From: Halarchaeum acidiphilum MH1-52-1 | GTDB taxonomy: Archaea > Halobacteriota > Halobacteria > Halobacteriales > Halobacteriaceae | DNA: 43,586 nt | Direction of reading: 5' to 3' | NCBI RefSeq assembly: GCF_000474235.1 | Contig: NZ_BATA01000013.1 | Location: forward strand, 1 to 43,586 | Shown here: piece after piece, positions 23,047 through 32,966 of the stretch | How the letters are laid out: each line of letters starts with the position of its first letter | Position numbering within the stretch: the stretch's first letter is position 1 | Notes under the pieces: model-generated | Database searches by the model: none | Told to the model about the DNA's origin: nothing | What the model saw: only the letters and a program-made list of their open reading frames with translations | Translations under genes and position numbers: made by a program

Positions 23047-26000
23047 GTGCCTCCCCGTTTCGATACTATCCCGCCGAACAGCGACCCGGAATACGTCCGA
23101 CCGCCGGACGACGCCTATCAGGTGTCGGATAACCCGGAATATCGGCGGCATCAGACAGTTAATAAGGTCGTCACGCAGCGACTGATCGACAGGATCACTG
23201 GGCGTGGTGACGGCCAGGAGACGGTCTACGGGATTGATCCGCAGGAGCAATTCTTTGCGGGTGTACTCGCGAGCCAGTATCCGTATCGTGAAGCGCAAGC
23301 CGAGGATGACGCGTACCAGAACTTCGCGGCGAAAGTCGCGCCATTCACGCTCGGGGTGAAGTTCCGCGTAGACGAGGACGTCGCGGACGACGCGACGGTC
23401 ACGATCACTCCGGACGCGAAGGTGTTCTACCGTCGCTTCCCCGAATACGATGAGCAGACCGAACACGGGGAACTCGCGAACGCGACCGAAGACGCGGAGA
23501 GAGAGGATATGCGGGAAGACGCCCGTGCTGACGGCGGTACGAGCGCCGAGGACGCCCGAACGCAGAGCCTCGTCGGGGTCTACGAACGCGTAGAACCGTC
23601 GCTCCCCACGATTGAACTCACGGGCGCTGACCTCAAGGAGGCGGCGGAGAATGGTCAGCCGGTGACAGAGAGCCTAGACGACGCGCTCGCGAACGCACGG
23701 AGCGAGTTTGAGGACGACCCGCGGGCCTTCTGCGAGCCCGACCCAGGCGCGTCCTATCGGGAGCAGAGCGACGTTCCCCCCGAGGCTCGAGAGGACGAAG
23801 ACGCGTTCTCCCAGTATCTGGATCGCGTGTTTACCGGTGAGCCGGTCCCGACACCGTGGCAGGCCGACGTGCGAATCCGATGCAGTCGCCGTCCAGACGA
23901 GGGCACGCTATCGGTCTCCGTCCAGCTCGTCAACACGCATGGCGAGGACTTCGCGAACGCAACCGAGTGCGACGCGGAGTGGCAGACGTACCTCTTCGAC
24001 ACCCAGATCGGCGTTGGCGTGGACGGTGTGGACTTCCTGCCATTTGAGTCCCAGGAGATCCGCGACGAGTACCAGTACGACGGCGAGATCTACGCGGTCG
24101 GTGAGAACTGTGCGGTCGACTCGCCGGATGGCGACGACGTAGACCACGTTAAGACGACGACCGTCCCGCTACACGAACAACCGAAGTACCGGTCTCGTGA
24201 GACGGTCCCCGCGCCGTTCGGCGAACTCTCTGGAGACGGTATCGACTCGGTCCTCGGAACCATCGCGACCGAGATGGAACGCGCAGCAGAGCAGTACGAC
24301 GAAGTACGTGACGAGGTCCTTGAGGGCAAGTCAGAGGACGCGGAAGAACAGTTTGAGGAAGCTCTCGAAGAGTTCGTCGCCGAACGTAAACGATTCCAGC
24401 GTGGACGTGAGCTGATCGCCGAGGACGACGACGTTGCGAGAGCGTTCCGTGCGCTGAATGAGACATTCTCCCGGATGGGCGAGGAGTTCACCGAGTGGCG
24501 TCTCTTCCAGATAATCTTCATCGTGATGAGCGTCCCGGACATCGTCGCCCAAGCCGACCCCAGCCGCGACGTGGACGACCAGTTAGACATCGGCGACGTG
24601 ATCTACTTCCCGACTGGTGGGGGGAAGACCGAAGCCTACCTCGGGCTCGTCGTCTTCACGGCGTTCTACGATCGGCTCCGAGGGAAGGACTTCGGGACGA
24701 CCGCATGGACGAAGTTCCCACTCCGACTCCTCTCCCTCCAGCAGCTCCAGCGGATCGCAAACGTCCTCTGCCAGGCCGAAACCGTCCGGCGTGAGGAGGA
24801 CCACTTCGGCGGTGAGGAGTTCAGTGTCGGCTATTTCGTCGGGAAGAACAACACCCCGAACAAGGTGATTGAGGACGGTGGGGACGTCAACAACGCCGCG
24901 AAGGCACGGGACGACGAGGAGATGCAGGAGGACTGGCTCATCGTCTCTGAGTGTCCGTACTGTGGCGAGGACTCCGTCGAAGTGACAGGAGACGAGCGCC
25001 GCCTCCGGATCGTCCATCGATGTACGAATTCGGAGTGTCCCGAAGTCCGGCAGCAGGGTGGTGAAACCGCCGAGCTGCCGGTGTACATCACCGACGAGGA
25101 AGTCTACCGATACGCCCCGACTTTCGTCGTCAGCACGATCGACAAGATCGCCATCATGGGGATGCAGCGTCGGGCACGCACCCTCTTCGGGCGTGTGAAG
25201 CACCGTTGCCCAGACCACGGATACACCGGTGAGAACCGATGTCTGTGCGACGAGTTCGGATATCCGGACCGCGTTAAGTGCGACAGCTCGTCACTAGAGG
25301 AGGTCGGACCGGTTGACCCACCGTCGCTCTTCATTCAGGACGAACTCCACCTACTCCGTGAGGAATTCGGTGCGTTTGACTCTCACTACGAGACGTTCCT
25401 TCAGGAGTGGATGAGTGAGGTGACCGACAGCCAGTGGAACCCCAAGTACGTCGCGGCGACCGCGACGATCGCTGGGGCCGAAGAACAGGTCCGCTCACTC
25501 TACTGGCGCGACGCGAAGATTTTCCCCTCGCAGGGTCCGCGGCTGAAGCAGTCGTTCTACGCCTACGAAGACCCGCACCAACTGGGTCGTCAGATGGTCG
25601 GTGCAGTCCCGCGTAGCGTCTCGCGGACGTTCGCGATTAACACGGTCATCAAGGAGTACGCACAGATAATTCAGGAGTTTAAGGCCGACCTGGACGATCT
25701 CTACGAGGCGCTCCTCGAAGCGGACGCGACGAGTGGGCCACTCGGTATCCCCGACGATCCCGACAAACGCGACGAACTCTTAGAGAACCTGCTGACGCAG
25801 TACGAGACGCAGATATCGTACAACATCTCGAAGAGTAACAGCGACATGCTCCAGCGGTCGGTCAAGACGATGATCAACTGGCAGCTGGAGTCACACGGAG
25901 ACCCGTACGAGGCCCTCACACCCGTCTCACTGACTGGCGAGACCCCAATGAGCGTGGTTCGCGACGCCCTCGCTCGTCTCGAGTCTGACGATCCGGATCG

Positions 26001-26712
26001 CCCGATCGACATAGTCATCGCCACGTCAATGATCTCGCACGGCGTTGACGTGGATCGGTTCAACTTCATCTCGTTCTTCGGGATGCCACGGAACACAGCC
26101 GAGTACATCCAGGCGTACTCGCGGGTGGGTCGGAAGCACACTGGGAGCGTATTCCTCCTCTTCGACTCGATGCGGGCACGTGACCGCAGTCACTACACGC
26201 GGTTCGACCACTATCACCGCTATCAAGACCTACTCGTCGAGGCGACACCGCTCGAACGGTGGGCCGAGTTCGCCGTGGAGTGTACGCTTCCCGGTATCTT
26301 TGCCGGCCTGATCATCCAGTACTACGACGAACTCCTTGAGGACGAGTACGACGACCGAGTCTACCTCCACGAAGGTCTCCAAGAAGCCGCGCGGAACGGG
26401 GACATTGATCGCGAGGAGATGCGGGATATGGTCCTGCGGTGCTACGCCGTGACGGAGGACTACGACCGGGAGTGGGCCGACACGACGGGCATGCAACTCT
26501 ACCGTGAGAAGGTGGAGAGCTACTTCGACGAACTCTGGACGCGCGCGATGAAGAAACCACTTGACCCCAAGAAGAGCTGGATCGGGTTCCTCCTCGATCG
26601 GAAGGACGACCACCGGGGCCCGATGCGGAGCCTTCGTGATATCGACGAGCAGATCCCAGTCTACCCCACACCGAACTCGGCACCGCTACTGAACATGTTG
26701 TCCGACGAGTGA
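23047..26712 (+). CDS. drmA: DISARM helicase DrmA
   Basis: A 1,221-aa SF2-type helicase with a GTG start. Walker A FPTGGGKTEAYL (GGGKT 524-528), a DExH-type box IQDELHLL (DELH 765-768) and motif VI AYSRVGRKH (R1026, R1029). Cysteine clusters between motifs I and II (CPYCGE...CTNSECPE; CPDHG...CLCDEF...VKC) suggest zinc binding. DrmA, with DrmB, forms the DNA-translocating core of DISARM, a methylation-linked anti-phage system. drmB follows after 16 nt. A long N-terminal region (~1-480) is usual for DrmA. Confidence 0.88.
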   Translation: MPPRFDTIPPNSDPEYVRPPDDAYQVSDNPEYRRHQTVNKVVTQRLIDRITGRGDGQETVYGIDPQEQFFAGVLASQYPYREAQAEDDAYQNFAAKVAPFTLGVKFRVDEDVADDATVTITPDAKVFYRRFPEYDEQTEHGELANATEDAEREDMREDARADGGTSAEDARTQSLVGVYERVEPSLPTIELTGADLKEAAENGQPVTESLDDALANARSEFEDDPRAFCEPDPGASYREQSDVPPEAREDEDAFSQYLDRVFTGEPVPTPWQADVRIRCSRRPDEGTLSVSVQLVNTHGEDFANATECDAEWQTYLFDTQIGVGVDGVDFLPFESQEIRDEYQYDGEIYAVGENCAVDSPDGDDVDHVKTTTVPLHEQPKYRSRETVPAPFGELSGDGIDSVLGTIATEMERAAEQYDEVRDEVLEGKSEDAEEQFEEALEEFVAERKRFQRGRELIAEDDDVARAFRALNETFSRMGEEFTEWRLFQIIFIVMSVPDIVAQADPSRDVDDQLDIGDVIYFPTGGGKTEAYLGLVVFTAFYDRLRGKDFGTTAWTKFPLRLLSLQQLQRIANVLCQAETVRREEDHFGGEEFSVGYFVGKNNTPNKVIEDGGDVNNAAKARDDEEMQEDWLIVSECPYCGEDSVEVTGDERRLRIVHRCTNSECPEVRQQGGETAELPVYITDEEVYRYAPTFVVSTIDKIAIMGMQRRARTLFGRVKHRCPDHGYTGENRCLCDEFGYPDRVKCDSSSLEEVGPVDPPSLFIQDELHLLREEFGAFDSHYETFLQEWMSEVTDSQWNPKYVAATATIAGAEEQVRSLYWRDAKIFPSQGPRLKQSFYAYEDPHQLGRQMVGAVPRSVSRTFAINTVIKEYAQIIQEFKADLDDLYEALLEADATSGPLGIPDDPDKRDELLENLLTQYETQISYNISKSNSDMLQRSVKTMINWQLESHGDPYEALTPVSLTGETPMSVVRDALARLESDDPDRPIDIVIATSMISHGVDVDRFNFISFFGMPRNTAEYIQAYSRVGRKHTGSVFLLFDSMRARDRSHYTRFDHYHRYQDLLVEATPLERWAEFAVECTLPGIFAGLIIQYYDELLEDEYDDRVYLHEGLQEAARNGDIDREEMRDMVLRCYAVTEDYDREWADTTGMQLYREKVESYFDELWTRAMKKPLDPKKSWIGFLLDRKDDHRGPMRSLRDIDEQIPVYPTPNSAPLLNMLSDE

Positions 26713-26728
26713 CGGAGGATACGAGACA

Positions 26729-28621
26729 ATGAGCTATGAGAATGCGGAGATGGAGCGCGGTGTCGCACAGGTGCTGGCGAACTTCGTGCCGGGCGACTTG
26801 TTCGACTACGCCCGGTACGGGATCACCATGATGGTTGACGAGTGGCAGCACCAGGAGATGGACGTCGACCAACGGCGGATCGCTAACCACGTTCAGGGAC
26901 GTGTGTCGAGCTTCCCGAACGGAAATCGGCCACCGTGGTCGGAGCTTGACGACGCGCAGATCGACGTGTTCCGACCCCAGAAAGTGTACGGCGAGATATT
27001 CCCGACGACGCTCGTCTGCAAGCGCTGTGATCACGTTGAATATCGAAACACGTCAAAGGGACTCCAGTACACTAACGGTCGGTGCACTCGGTCGGGATGC
27101 AACGGGGACCTCCAGCAGGTCTCCTTCGTGGCGACGCACGACTGCGGTGAGGTCTTCACGCTGAAACCGTCCGGCTGTGGCGCTCACGACCACCAAGATA
27201 TCCGCCTCAACCGTGGTGTACCCGAGGACATGCGGACGTGGTCGTTCGAGTGTGGGATCTGCCATCAGCGGACCGGCGACCTCTCGGCATACTGCGATCG
27301 TTGTGACGAGTGGGTCCAGTCGATACAGCCGACGAACGCGGGGTCGGTCTTCTACCCCCAGCGGGAAGTCATCGTCGACATCCCACATGTGGACGTTGAC
27401 GAGGACGCGATTCCATACGGAGAAGAGTGGACGCGTATCCTTATGGCGGCACACCTTGACGACGTCGATCTAGAGGAGAGTGGCGTCACACTGGAAGACA
27501 TCGCCACGAGTACCCAGTCCGAAGAAGACGTACTAGAGGACCTATACGAACAGTTCGGTCGAGAGTGGGTTGAGGAGAACAAGGAGCAGGCACTCCAGAT
27601 CGCGATGGGGAACTCCCCGACGAAGGGGACCGTCGTGGCACAAAATCGGGATCGTGTAGAGTTACCGGCAGAGCATCGCGGAGAGGACGTCGGGAGCGCG
27701 TACACCGTGGTCGCCCACGAACTCTTCACGTTCTTGCGCTCAACGCGTGGGTACGAAGGCGGATCGATGCGCGAGAACGTTGAGGACCGCCATCCGACCC
27801 CGCGCCCACTCTCGACGTTCGTGGACGACGACGAGTTCGTCGAGAAGTACCCGCAGTCGAAGCTCTACCGAGAGAAACTTGACCGAGTCAACGTCACAGA
27901 CGCGTGGATCGTAGACAACTTCCCACTCCTGAACACGGTCTTCGGATACACGCGCGACTCGCCAGACGCGAGTGAGACGACGCTCCGAGCCTTTGACCAC
28001 CCGTGGGGACTTGACGCGCTTACCGTGTGGGGTGACCGCTCCCCGTCGGAGGCGATCGTCCTCGAACTTGATCGGGGGGCGATCGTTGAGTGGCTCGTGG
28101 AGAACGACTACCTGGATTCGTCAGAGGCTCCTGACACGGACGACGACACCGAACTGAAGCGGTGGTTCTTGAACAACTTCGACGCCACACAGACACAGAA
28201 CCCATTCGCACCCATTGAGGACGAACTCACGAACATCGTCTACCGTCTCGTCCACTCTAGCAGCCACGCTCTGATGAATACGGCTAGTGAACAGTGTGGA
28301 CTTGACACCGACAGCATCTCCGAGCTCCTACTCCCGACGGTCCCGGCGATCGTGCTCTACGCTCAGAGTATGGAACACTTCGCTCTCGGTGGGATGTTCA
28401 CGTTGTTCAAGACCCGACTTCACCCCTGGATTGACGACGCGGTTGACCACGCGTCGCAGTGCATCTACGACCCCGCGTGTCTCGAAGACGACGAGGGCGC
28501 GGCCTGCCATGCGTGTCTCCACGTCAGTGAGTTCACGTGCGAGTACTACAACGGTGCACTTGACCGAGAGCTGCTGGTCGGTGGCGACGAACACACGCCG
28601 TTCTGGGACGTCCAGAGGTAG
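26729..28621 (+). CDS. drmB: DISARM protein DrmB (DUF1998)
   Basis: A 630-aa protein with GGAGG about 10 nt before its ATG. N-terminal zinc-ribbon cysteines (CKRCDHVEY...CTRSGCNG; CGICHQ...CDRCDEW), then the C-terminal DUF1998 region: HSSSHALMNTASEQCGL, ELLLPTVPAIVLYAQ, FALGGMFTLF, and a Cys cluster (QCIYDPAC...CHACLHV...TC). DrmB partners DrmA. drmC begins 4 nt after its stop, so drmABC form one operon. Confidence 0.88.
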   Translation: MSYENAEMERGVAQVLANFVPGDLFDYARYGITMMVDEWQHQEMDVDQRRIANHVQGRVSSFPNGNRPPWSELDDAQIDVFRPQKVYGEIFPTTLVCKRCDHVEYRNTSKGLQYTNGRCTRSGCNGDLQQVSFVATHDCGEVFTLKPSGCGAHDHQDIRLNRGVPEDMRTWSFECGICHQRTGDLSAYCDRCDEWVQSIQPTNAGSVFYPQREVIVDIPHVDVDEDAIPYGEEWTRILMAAHLDDVDLEESGVTLEDIATSTQSEEDVLEDLYEQFGREWVEENKEQALQIAMGNSPTKGTVVAQNRDRVELPAEHRGEDVGSAYTVVAHELFTFLRSTRGYEGGSMRENVEDRHPTPRPLSTFVDDDEFVEKYPQSKLYREKLDRVNVTDAWIVDNFPLLNTVFGYTRDSPDASETTLRAFDHPWGLDALTVWGDRSPSEAIVLELDRGAIVEWLVENDYLDSSEAPDTDDDTELKRWFLNNFDATQTQNPFAPIEDELTNIVYRLVHSSSHALMNTASEQCGLDTDSISELLLPTVPAIVLYAQSMEHFALGGMFTLFKTRLHPWIDDAVDHASQCIYDPACLEDDEGAACHACLHVSEFTCEYYNGALDRELLVGGDEHTPFWDVQR

Positions 28622-28624
28622 TCT

Positions 28625-29508
28625 GTGAGCGACCGAGGGTTCAACGACGACCCGGACTTCACCGTAGCTCGTGGAGTATCGGTGCCCGTCATCGTCGCTC
28701 TCCGAGACTACTTCGCCGAGAATCCGTCTGAACGAATCGAGATCACCCGCCAGGACCTTGAATCGTTTGCTGGGATATCGATTGCCAAACCAGAAGCTGA
28801 ATCGATATTCACCGGACTAGTGCTGAACGGTGTGGCGGAGCAGGCTAGCCGTGGACGGTCGTTCGCGGACTACTCGTTCGTCGTTGACTGCGAGCGCGCC
28901 GCGCGAGTGTTCGAAGGACAACGCATCGCTCGCGCTGCATTAGAGGAGGTGGGAGTTCTTGAGCGCGATACCGAGGCCGACACCGAGCTGACTGCGACGT
29001 TCCCGGCGGGAGTCGATCAATCCGCTATGCAGTCCGTTCGCCCGCTCTCAAGTGACCTCCGTCGGATGATGTTCGACGCGGACACCATCGTCCGGATCGC
29101 GAATCCGTACTTTGACCCGAAGACATCCGCGGTCGGTGACATCGCGGGTCTCGCGAACCGCGGTATCGATACCCGAATCCTCACCCGTGAGACCAGGTCC
29201 GACGACGAACGGCTCCGAGCTGCGTTGAACGCGATCTACGACCGTATCGATCCGCCGAACCGGCACCTCCTTGAAGTTAGAGATCTCTACGAGCGTGACG
29301 AGACGGGGCGACAGGCCTACGCGACGCACGCCAAGGTCACGATCGCCGATCGCGACGTCTGCTACGTTGCAGTGCCAACCTGACCGAGACGAGCCTCTCG
29401 TCGAACTTCGAGCTGGGCGTCCTACTCCACGGTGAGAACGTTAACGTCGCGATTGGCGTGTTCGACACCGTCTTCGACTTCGCTCGGGAGGTTTCACTGC
29501 CGCTCTAA
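28625..29508 (+). pseudogene. drmC: DISARM nuclease DrmC (PLD family), frameshifted
   Basis: GTG start 28625. The frame runs 252 codons through the phospholipase-D HKD motif (HAKVTIAD: H-x-K-x4-D) and CYV, then meets a stop at 29381-29383. In the +2 frame the expected continuation SANLTETSLSSNFELGVLL appears at once and ends with TAA 29506-29508. Inserting one G at about 29369 (GTTGC to GTTGGC) restores CYVGSANLTETS and a 294-aa protein. The deletion removes the strand after the HKD motif and the C-terminus. DrmC is reported as non-essential in characterised DISARM. Confidence 0.85.
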
Positions 29509-29537
29509 GAGTGCCTGTCGACAGATCCTGATTATGT

Positions 29538-29555
29538 CCCCATCTCTCGGTGGGG
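29538..29555 (+). terminator. Hairpin after drmC
   Basis: CCCCA-N8-TGGGG about 30 nt after the drmC stop. A second short dyad, CTGAATAATTCAG, follows at 29583-29595. Possible transcript end for drmABC. Confidence 0.3.
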
Positions 29556-29614
29556 TAAAGGGGTAGCTCTGCATCGTCAGTCCTGAATAATTCAGAGCTA
29601 AATATAGACGACTT

Positions 29615-29737
29615 GGCTCTGCTGAAACCCTCTCCGCGTCTCGCGGTTTCGTATACGTACTGGTTCCAGTTGGTCTGGCCGTGAGCAGCCAGGAGAGCAT
29701 TCCTCTTGGATGTCAATAGCGAGGGATTTCAACAAAG
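29615..29737. mobile_element. MITE-like element, right of drmABC
   Basis: About 123 bp from GGCTCTGCTGAAACCCTC (29615-29632) to GAGGGATTTCAACAAAG (29721-29737). The ends match, in inverse order, those of the 22794-22914 element; GGCTCTG(C/T)TGAAACCCTC is shared at 17 of 18 positions. Together they bracket drmABC. No transposase; probably mobilised by an unrelated full-length insertion sequence. Confidence 0.6.
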
Positions 29738-29795
29738 ACGACGACTTGTATTTTTGGGAGGGGCACGATGGAAACCCCCTGTTTATGATATTTAT

Positions 29796-30310
29796 CTACC
29801 GCGACCATTCGTCTTTAGCTAATACTCACAGTAATACCGAACAGCTGCGTTTCACAGGCGAATTACGTCGCAACACGTTCGATACGGGGCAAAAACACGG
29901 TTTTCAGACGCCGTGGACTGCCTATTCTCAGTAGCAAGAGCGTCTCAGTCCCTGGTTTCGCTCTTCTAATACTATAGGGAATAATACAGAGTTGGAATAT
30001 TACTACTAGTCTTCAGCGTGTCATAGAAGTCTTCACATGGTACAGTCATATTCATTATCTTTTCAGAGAGTAACAGACGTAAAAGAGCGTGCACCAGGTG
30101 CACGACTCTTAGAATCGTTCAAAGATAGGGTTTTTATTCCCGTATAGTGACTATTCTTGCTCAGTTGGCGTTATTCGACGTATCGACCGTGATTTCTATA
30201 GAGCCGCAGACAGCAGGCTTGGAGCCGGTAACGCTGAATCCGTCGATAGCCATGAGAACAGTTCTATGACACCCTCACTAGTCTTAGCTAAAGACGAATG
30301 CTACCGCGAC
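29796..30310. mobile_element. 495-bp non-autonomous transposon with 10-bp target duplication
   Basis: Perfect 17-bp terminal inverted repeats, CATTCGTCTTTAGCTAA (29806-29822) and its complement (30284-30300), bound a 495-bp A+T-rich unit. CTACCGCGAC occurs directly outside both ends (29796-29805 and 30301-30310): a 10-bp target-site duplication. Long duplications like this fit IS4-type insertion sequences. No transposase gene, but a 36-codon ATG frame (30037-30147, reading ...VKERAPGARLLESFKD...) may be a transposase remnant. Confidence 0.8.
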
Positions 30311-30422
30311 ATTTATCCCTCCCCTTAGCCAATCGGCAGTGTATGGGTCTAGTCATCACACAGCGCGAGGAGAGAGGACTACTCCGGTGTGTTCGAACAG
30401 AAGGTTCGGCATCTCCAGAGGG

Positions 30423-32783
30423 ATGACTGGTGGAGACCCCCCGATTCAACGGGTTTCGGTCGATCGAGTAGACGCCCGTGGCATCGGTCACCATGAATCG
30501 AGCGATGCCAGCCCGCTCCGGCTCGGCCCTCTCCCCGAGTCGGTCGTTGGTGAATCGCTACTCGTCGAAATCTGGGGGCTAGGAGAAGGACGAGTAGTAG
30601 ACCAGCGATACAGACCTGAGATAGAACCGCCGGCAGTCTCGATGGATCGATCTATGGTCGAATCGATTCTAGCACCTGCCGGTGAGCTGTCGTCTGGCGA
30701 CTACGTCCTCGGTATCACTGAGGGATTCCGTGGTGACGTAACGCCTCGGATGATCGCTGGTGGATACCGGATCCAGATTCCCGGAACTGATGAAAAGAAC
30801 GTCGTACTAGCACGCGTCAAGGAGGCACGACGAAAGACCTTCGGTGCTAACGAAGCGAGCGCAGTTCGAGTCGACTCTCCGTCCCTCTTCCGGACGACTA
30901 CTGAACGCGGTATCGGTCTCCGTCGCTTGATGGCAGACGGTAAGTGGCGTGAACCCATCGTTAGCGAATTAGAGTTACGGACGCTCGAAGAGTTAGTTGA
31001 GCGCGTTGATAATGGTCGCTCCGCCTCAATCCTCTACCCTGGGTTTGATCCCGACGTCTCTCTCCAGGCAGCGATCGAACTCCTCTACCACGCCCGACCG
31101 AGGTCAAACGTCGCATTGTTGACCTCTGGAAGTTCGATCCAGTGGGGTCAGAAAGGAGAGATCCGAGACGCGTACCGTGGATACGGCCTATCGACCGATC
31201 CCGTCCCAAGTGAAGACGTCATACCCCTCAATCGAGTGTTCTCTCACGGCTACGTTCACGGCGGTGAGATGAAGACGTCGTCCGGGGCGTTGCTTGATCG
31301 TCACCTCATCCTGACGAAGGATAATGGCGAACTCTCCGCGATACCTAACCTCACGGCCATAGTCGTGGATTACACGTCAAGGAAGCCGGGCATAGACGAG
31401 GAGACCATTGAACGTGTCCGTGAGCGGTTCCCGAACGTCCCGATCGTTTCCATCGGGAGTGTCTTTACGAAGAACGAACGGGATGGTGTCCCCCGATACG
31501 CTCCTCCCGCCTTCTTTGAGAACGAGGAGACATTCCCATCGATCTCGGACATTGGGGATGTGATGGGAGCGTACGATCCACAGGTCGGGCGGACGACGTC
31601 CGGGTTACGGACGACAAAGTACACGAACGACTCGTCCGGGAGCCCGACATCACCGATCACTACCGACCAGCTCGGCCTCCTCCGAGAACCCACGATGGCC
31701 GTCACGCCGGTCGATAGTGGTGATCTATCCCGTTGGTTTGAGCTCGCGACCGAGAGATTCGAAGAGTTACTCGATAGTGGCGTTGATCGAGCAGGTCACA
31801 AGGTCTACTCGAACGAGATGTTCTACGAGCGACTTCCCGTGCCCGTGGAACGGTACAACGATTGGATTCGAGACGAGTGGGACGCCGGAAAGCGGTTCGT
31901 CCCGGATACGACAGACGCCGTACTTGACGACTTGGAGACGTACGGAGGGAAGATAGACGACCTCCAAGCACCGGCACACGTATTCGCTGCGCACAAGGCT
32001 CTCTCCGAAATCGACTCGGCCCTCCGAGAAGAGAACCCACTCTTCGAGCGCGTCTGTGAGGAAGTCACGGATGCGCTCGATAGAGGCTACCGCCTCGGAG
32101 TCTTCTGTCCACGAAAGAGTTGGTCCCACGTCCTCCAGGAGGCGTTAGTGGAGCGTGGGTTCTCCACAGACGCGATCGGATCGAACGTCGTACTGCTTGA
32201 TCCAGACTCGATCCGGGACACACCTCCTTGCCATCGGCTCGTCTTCACAGGTCCGCAACGTCCCCAGTACGCGGGGTTCTACTTCCACCCACGCGCGACC
32301 GAGGTCGTAGTGTATACTTACGACGGACGGTGGGAAGGGACTGTGGCTAGACACGCTCGCGAGTATCGCCAGCGGTTGAACGTCGCCACGTCGGGATCGA
32401 ATGCAGAGCCGTATCCGGTCCCTGACTGGGGAGACGCGACAGACGACGTGACTTCCGACGTGGCCGATGTAGAGACATCAGAAGACGAAGAATCGGAGAG
32501 CGAGCCTAGTACGGACACCACTAGCAGTTCCAGTCGCAGGGAAGCGATAGTCGAGAGCGATAGCATAGACGACGAAGAGCTCCACCGACTAGCTCAATTG
32601 GTGGAACACGCACCGACGAAGAACCGGGAGCTAGCTGACCTGTGGGGATACGACTCCGGTTCCGAGGTCTACCAGTACTTGTCGACGCACCTGCGCGAGT
32701 ACTACGAGCGTAACGAGGACAAGCTGATAGTCCCGACTGCGGAAGGAGAGCAACTCGTAGAGGAGCGTACCGCGAAGCGGTGA
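30423..32783 (+). CDS. Second DrmE-like protein
   Basis: A 786-aa protein; I prefer ATG 30423, preceded by GAGGG, over the GTG at 30339. It is a clear paralogue of the 19996-22770 product. Shared stretches: SGSSIQWGQKGEIRDAYRGY, FYERLPVPVERYNDWIRDEW, REENPLFERV, YRLGVFCPRKSWSHVLQEAL and YAGFYFHPRATEVVVYTYDG. It lacks HEAT repeats. A low-complexity acidic linker (~690-725) precedes a C-terminal winged-helix-like tail (LVEHAPTKNRELADLWGYDS). Intact, so it could replace the frameshifted paralogue. Confidence 0.65.
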   Translation: MTGGDPPIQRVSVDRVDARGIGHHESSDASPLRLGPLPESVVGESLLVEIWGLGEGRVVDQRYRPEIEPPAVSMDRSMVESILAPAGELSSGDYVLGITEGFRGDVTPRMIAGGYRIQIPGTDEKNVVLARVKEARRKTFGANEASAVRVDSPSLFRTTTERGIGLRRLMADGKWREPIVSELELRTLEELVERVDNGRSASILYPGFDPDVSLQAAIELLYHARPRSNVALLTSGSSIQWGQKGEIRDAYRGYGLSTDPVPSEDVIPLNRVFSHGYVHGGEMKTSSGALLDRHLILTKDNGELSAIPNLTAIVVDYTSRKPGIDEETIERVRERFPNVPIVSIGSVFTKNERDGVPRYAPPAFFENEETFPSISDIGDVMGAYDPQVGRTTSGLRTTKYTNDSSGSPTSPITTDQLGLLREPTMAVTPVDSGDLSRWFELATERFEELLDSGVDRAGHKVYSNEMFYERLPVPVERYNDWIRDEWDAGKRFVPDTTDAVLDDLETYGGKIDDLQAPAHVFAAHKALSEIDSALREENPLFERVCEEVTDALDRGYRLGVFCPRKSWSHVLQEALVERGFSTDAIGSNVVLLDPDSIRDTPPCHRLVFTGPQRPQYAGFYFHPRATEVVVYTYDGRWEGTVARHAREYRQRLNVATSGSNAEPYPVPDWGDATDDVTSDVADVETSEDEESESEPSTDTTSSSSRREAIVESDSIDDEELHRLAQLVEHAPTKNRELADLWGYDSGSEVYQYLSTHLREYYERNEDKLIVPTAEGEQLVEERTAKR

Positions 32784-32966
32784 AGACCGCTTTCATTTCG
32801 ACTCGTATACTGTCGTCACGAACTCAGAAGACGCCCTCGTGAAGATCGTCGCATGACCATTCTCTCGATTAGTGCCACGTCTACGCCACCACCGTGGCGA
32901 ATCACCGAAACACCACGATTGACACATTTATGTACCTGCTGTAAGATGATACGTTAGAAACGACGT

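Noticed and set aside
29710-29934. 74-aa plus-strand open frame
   Set aside because: Begins in a MITE-like element and ends inside the 495-bp transposon-like unit, so it is a chance junction frame.
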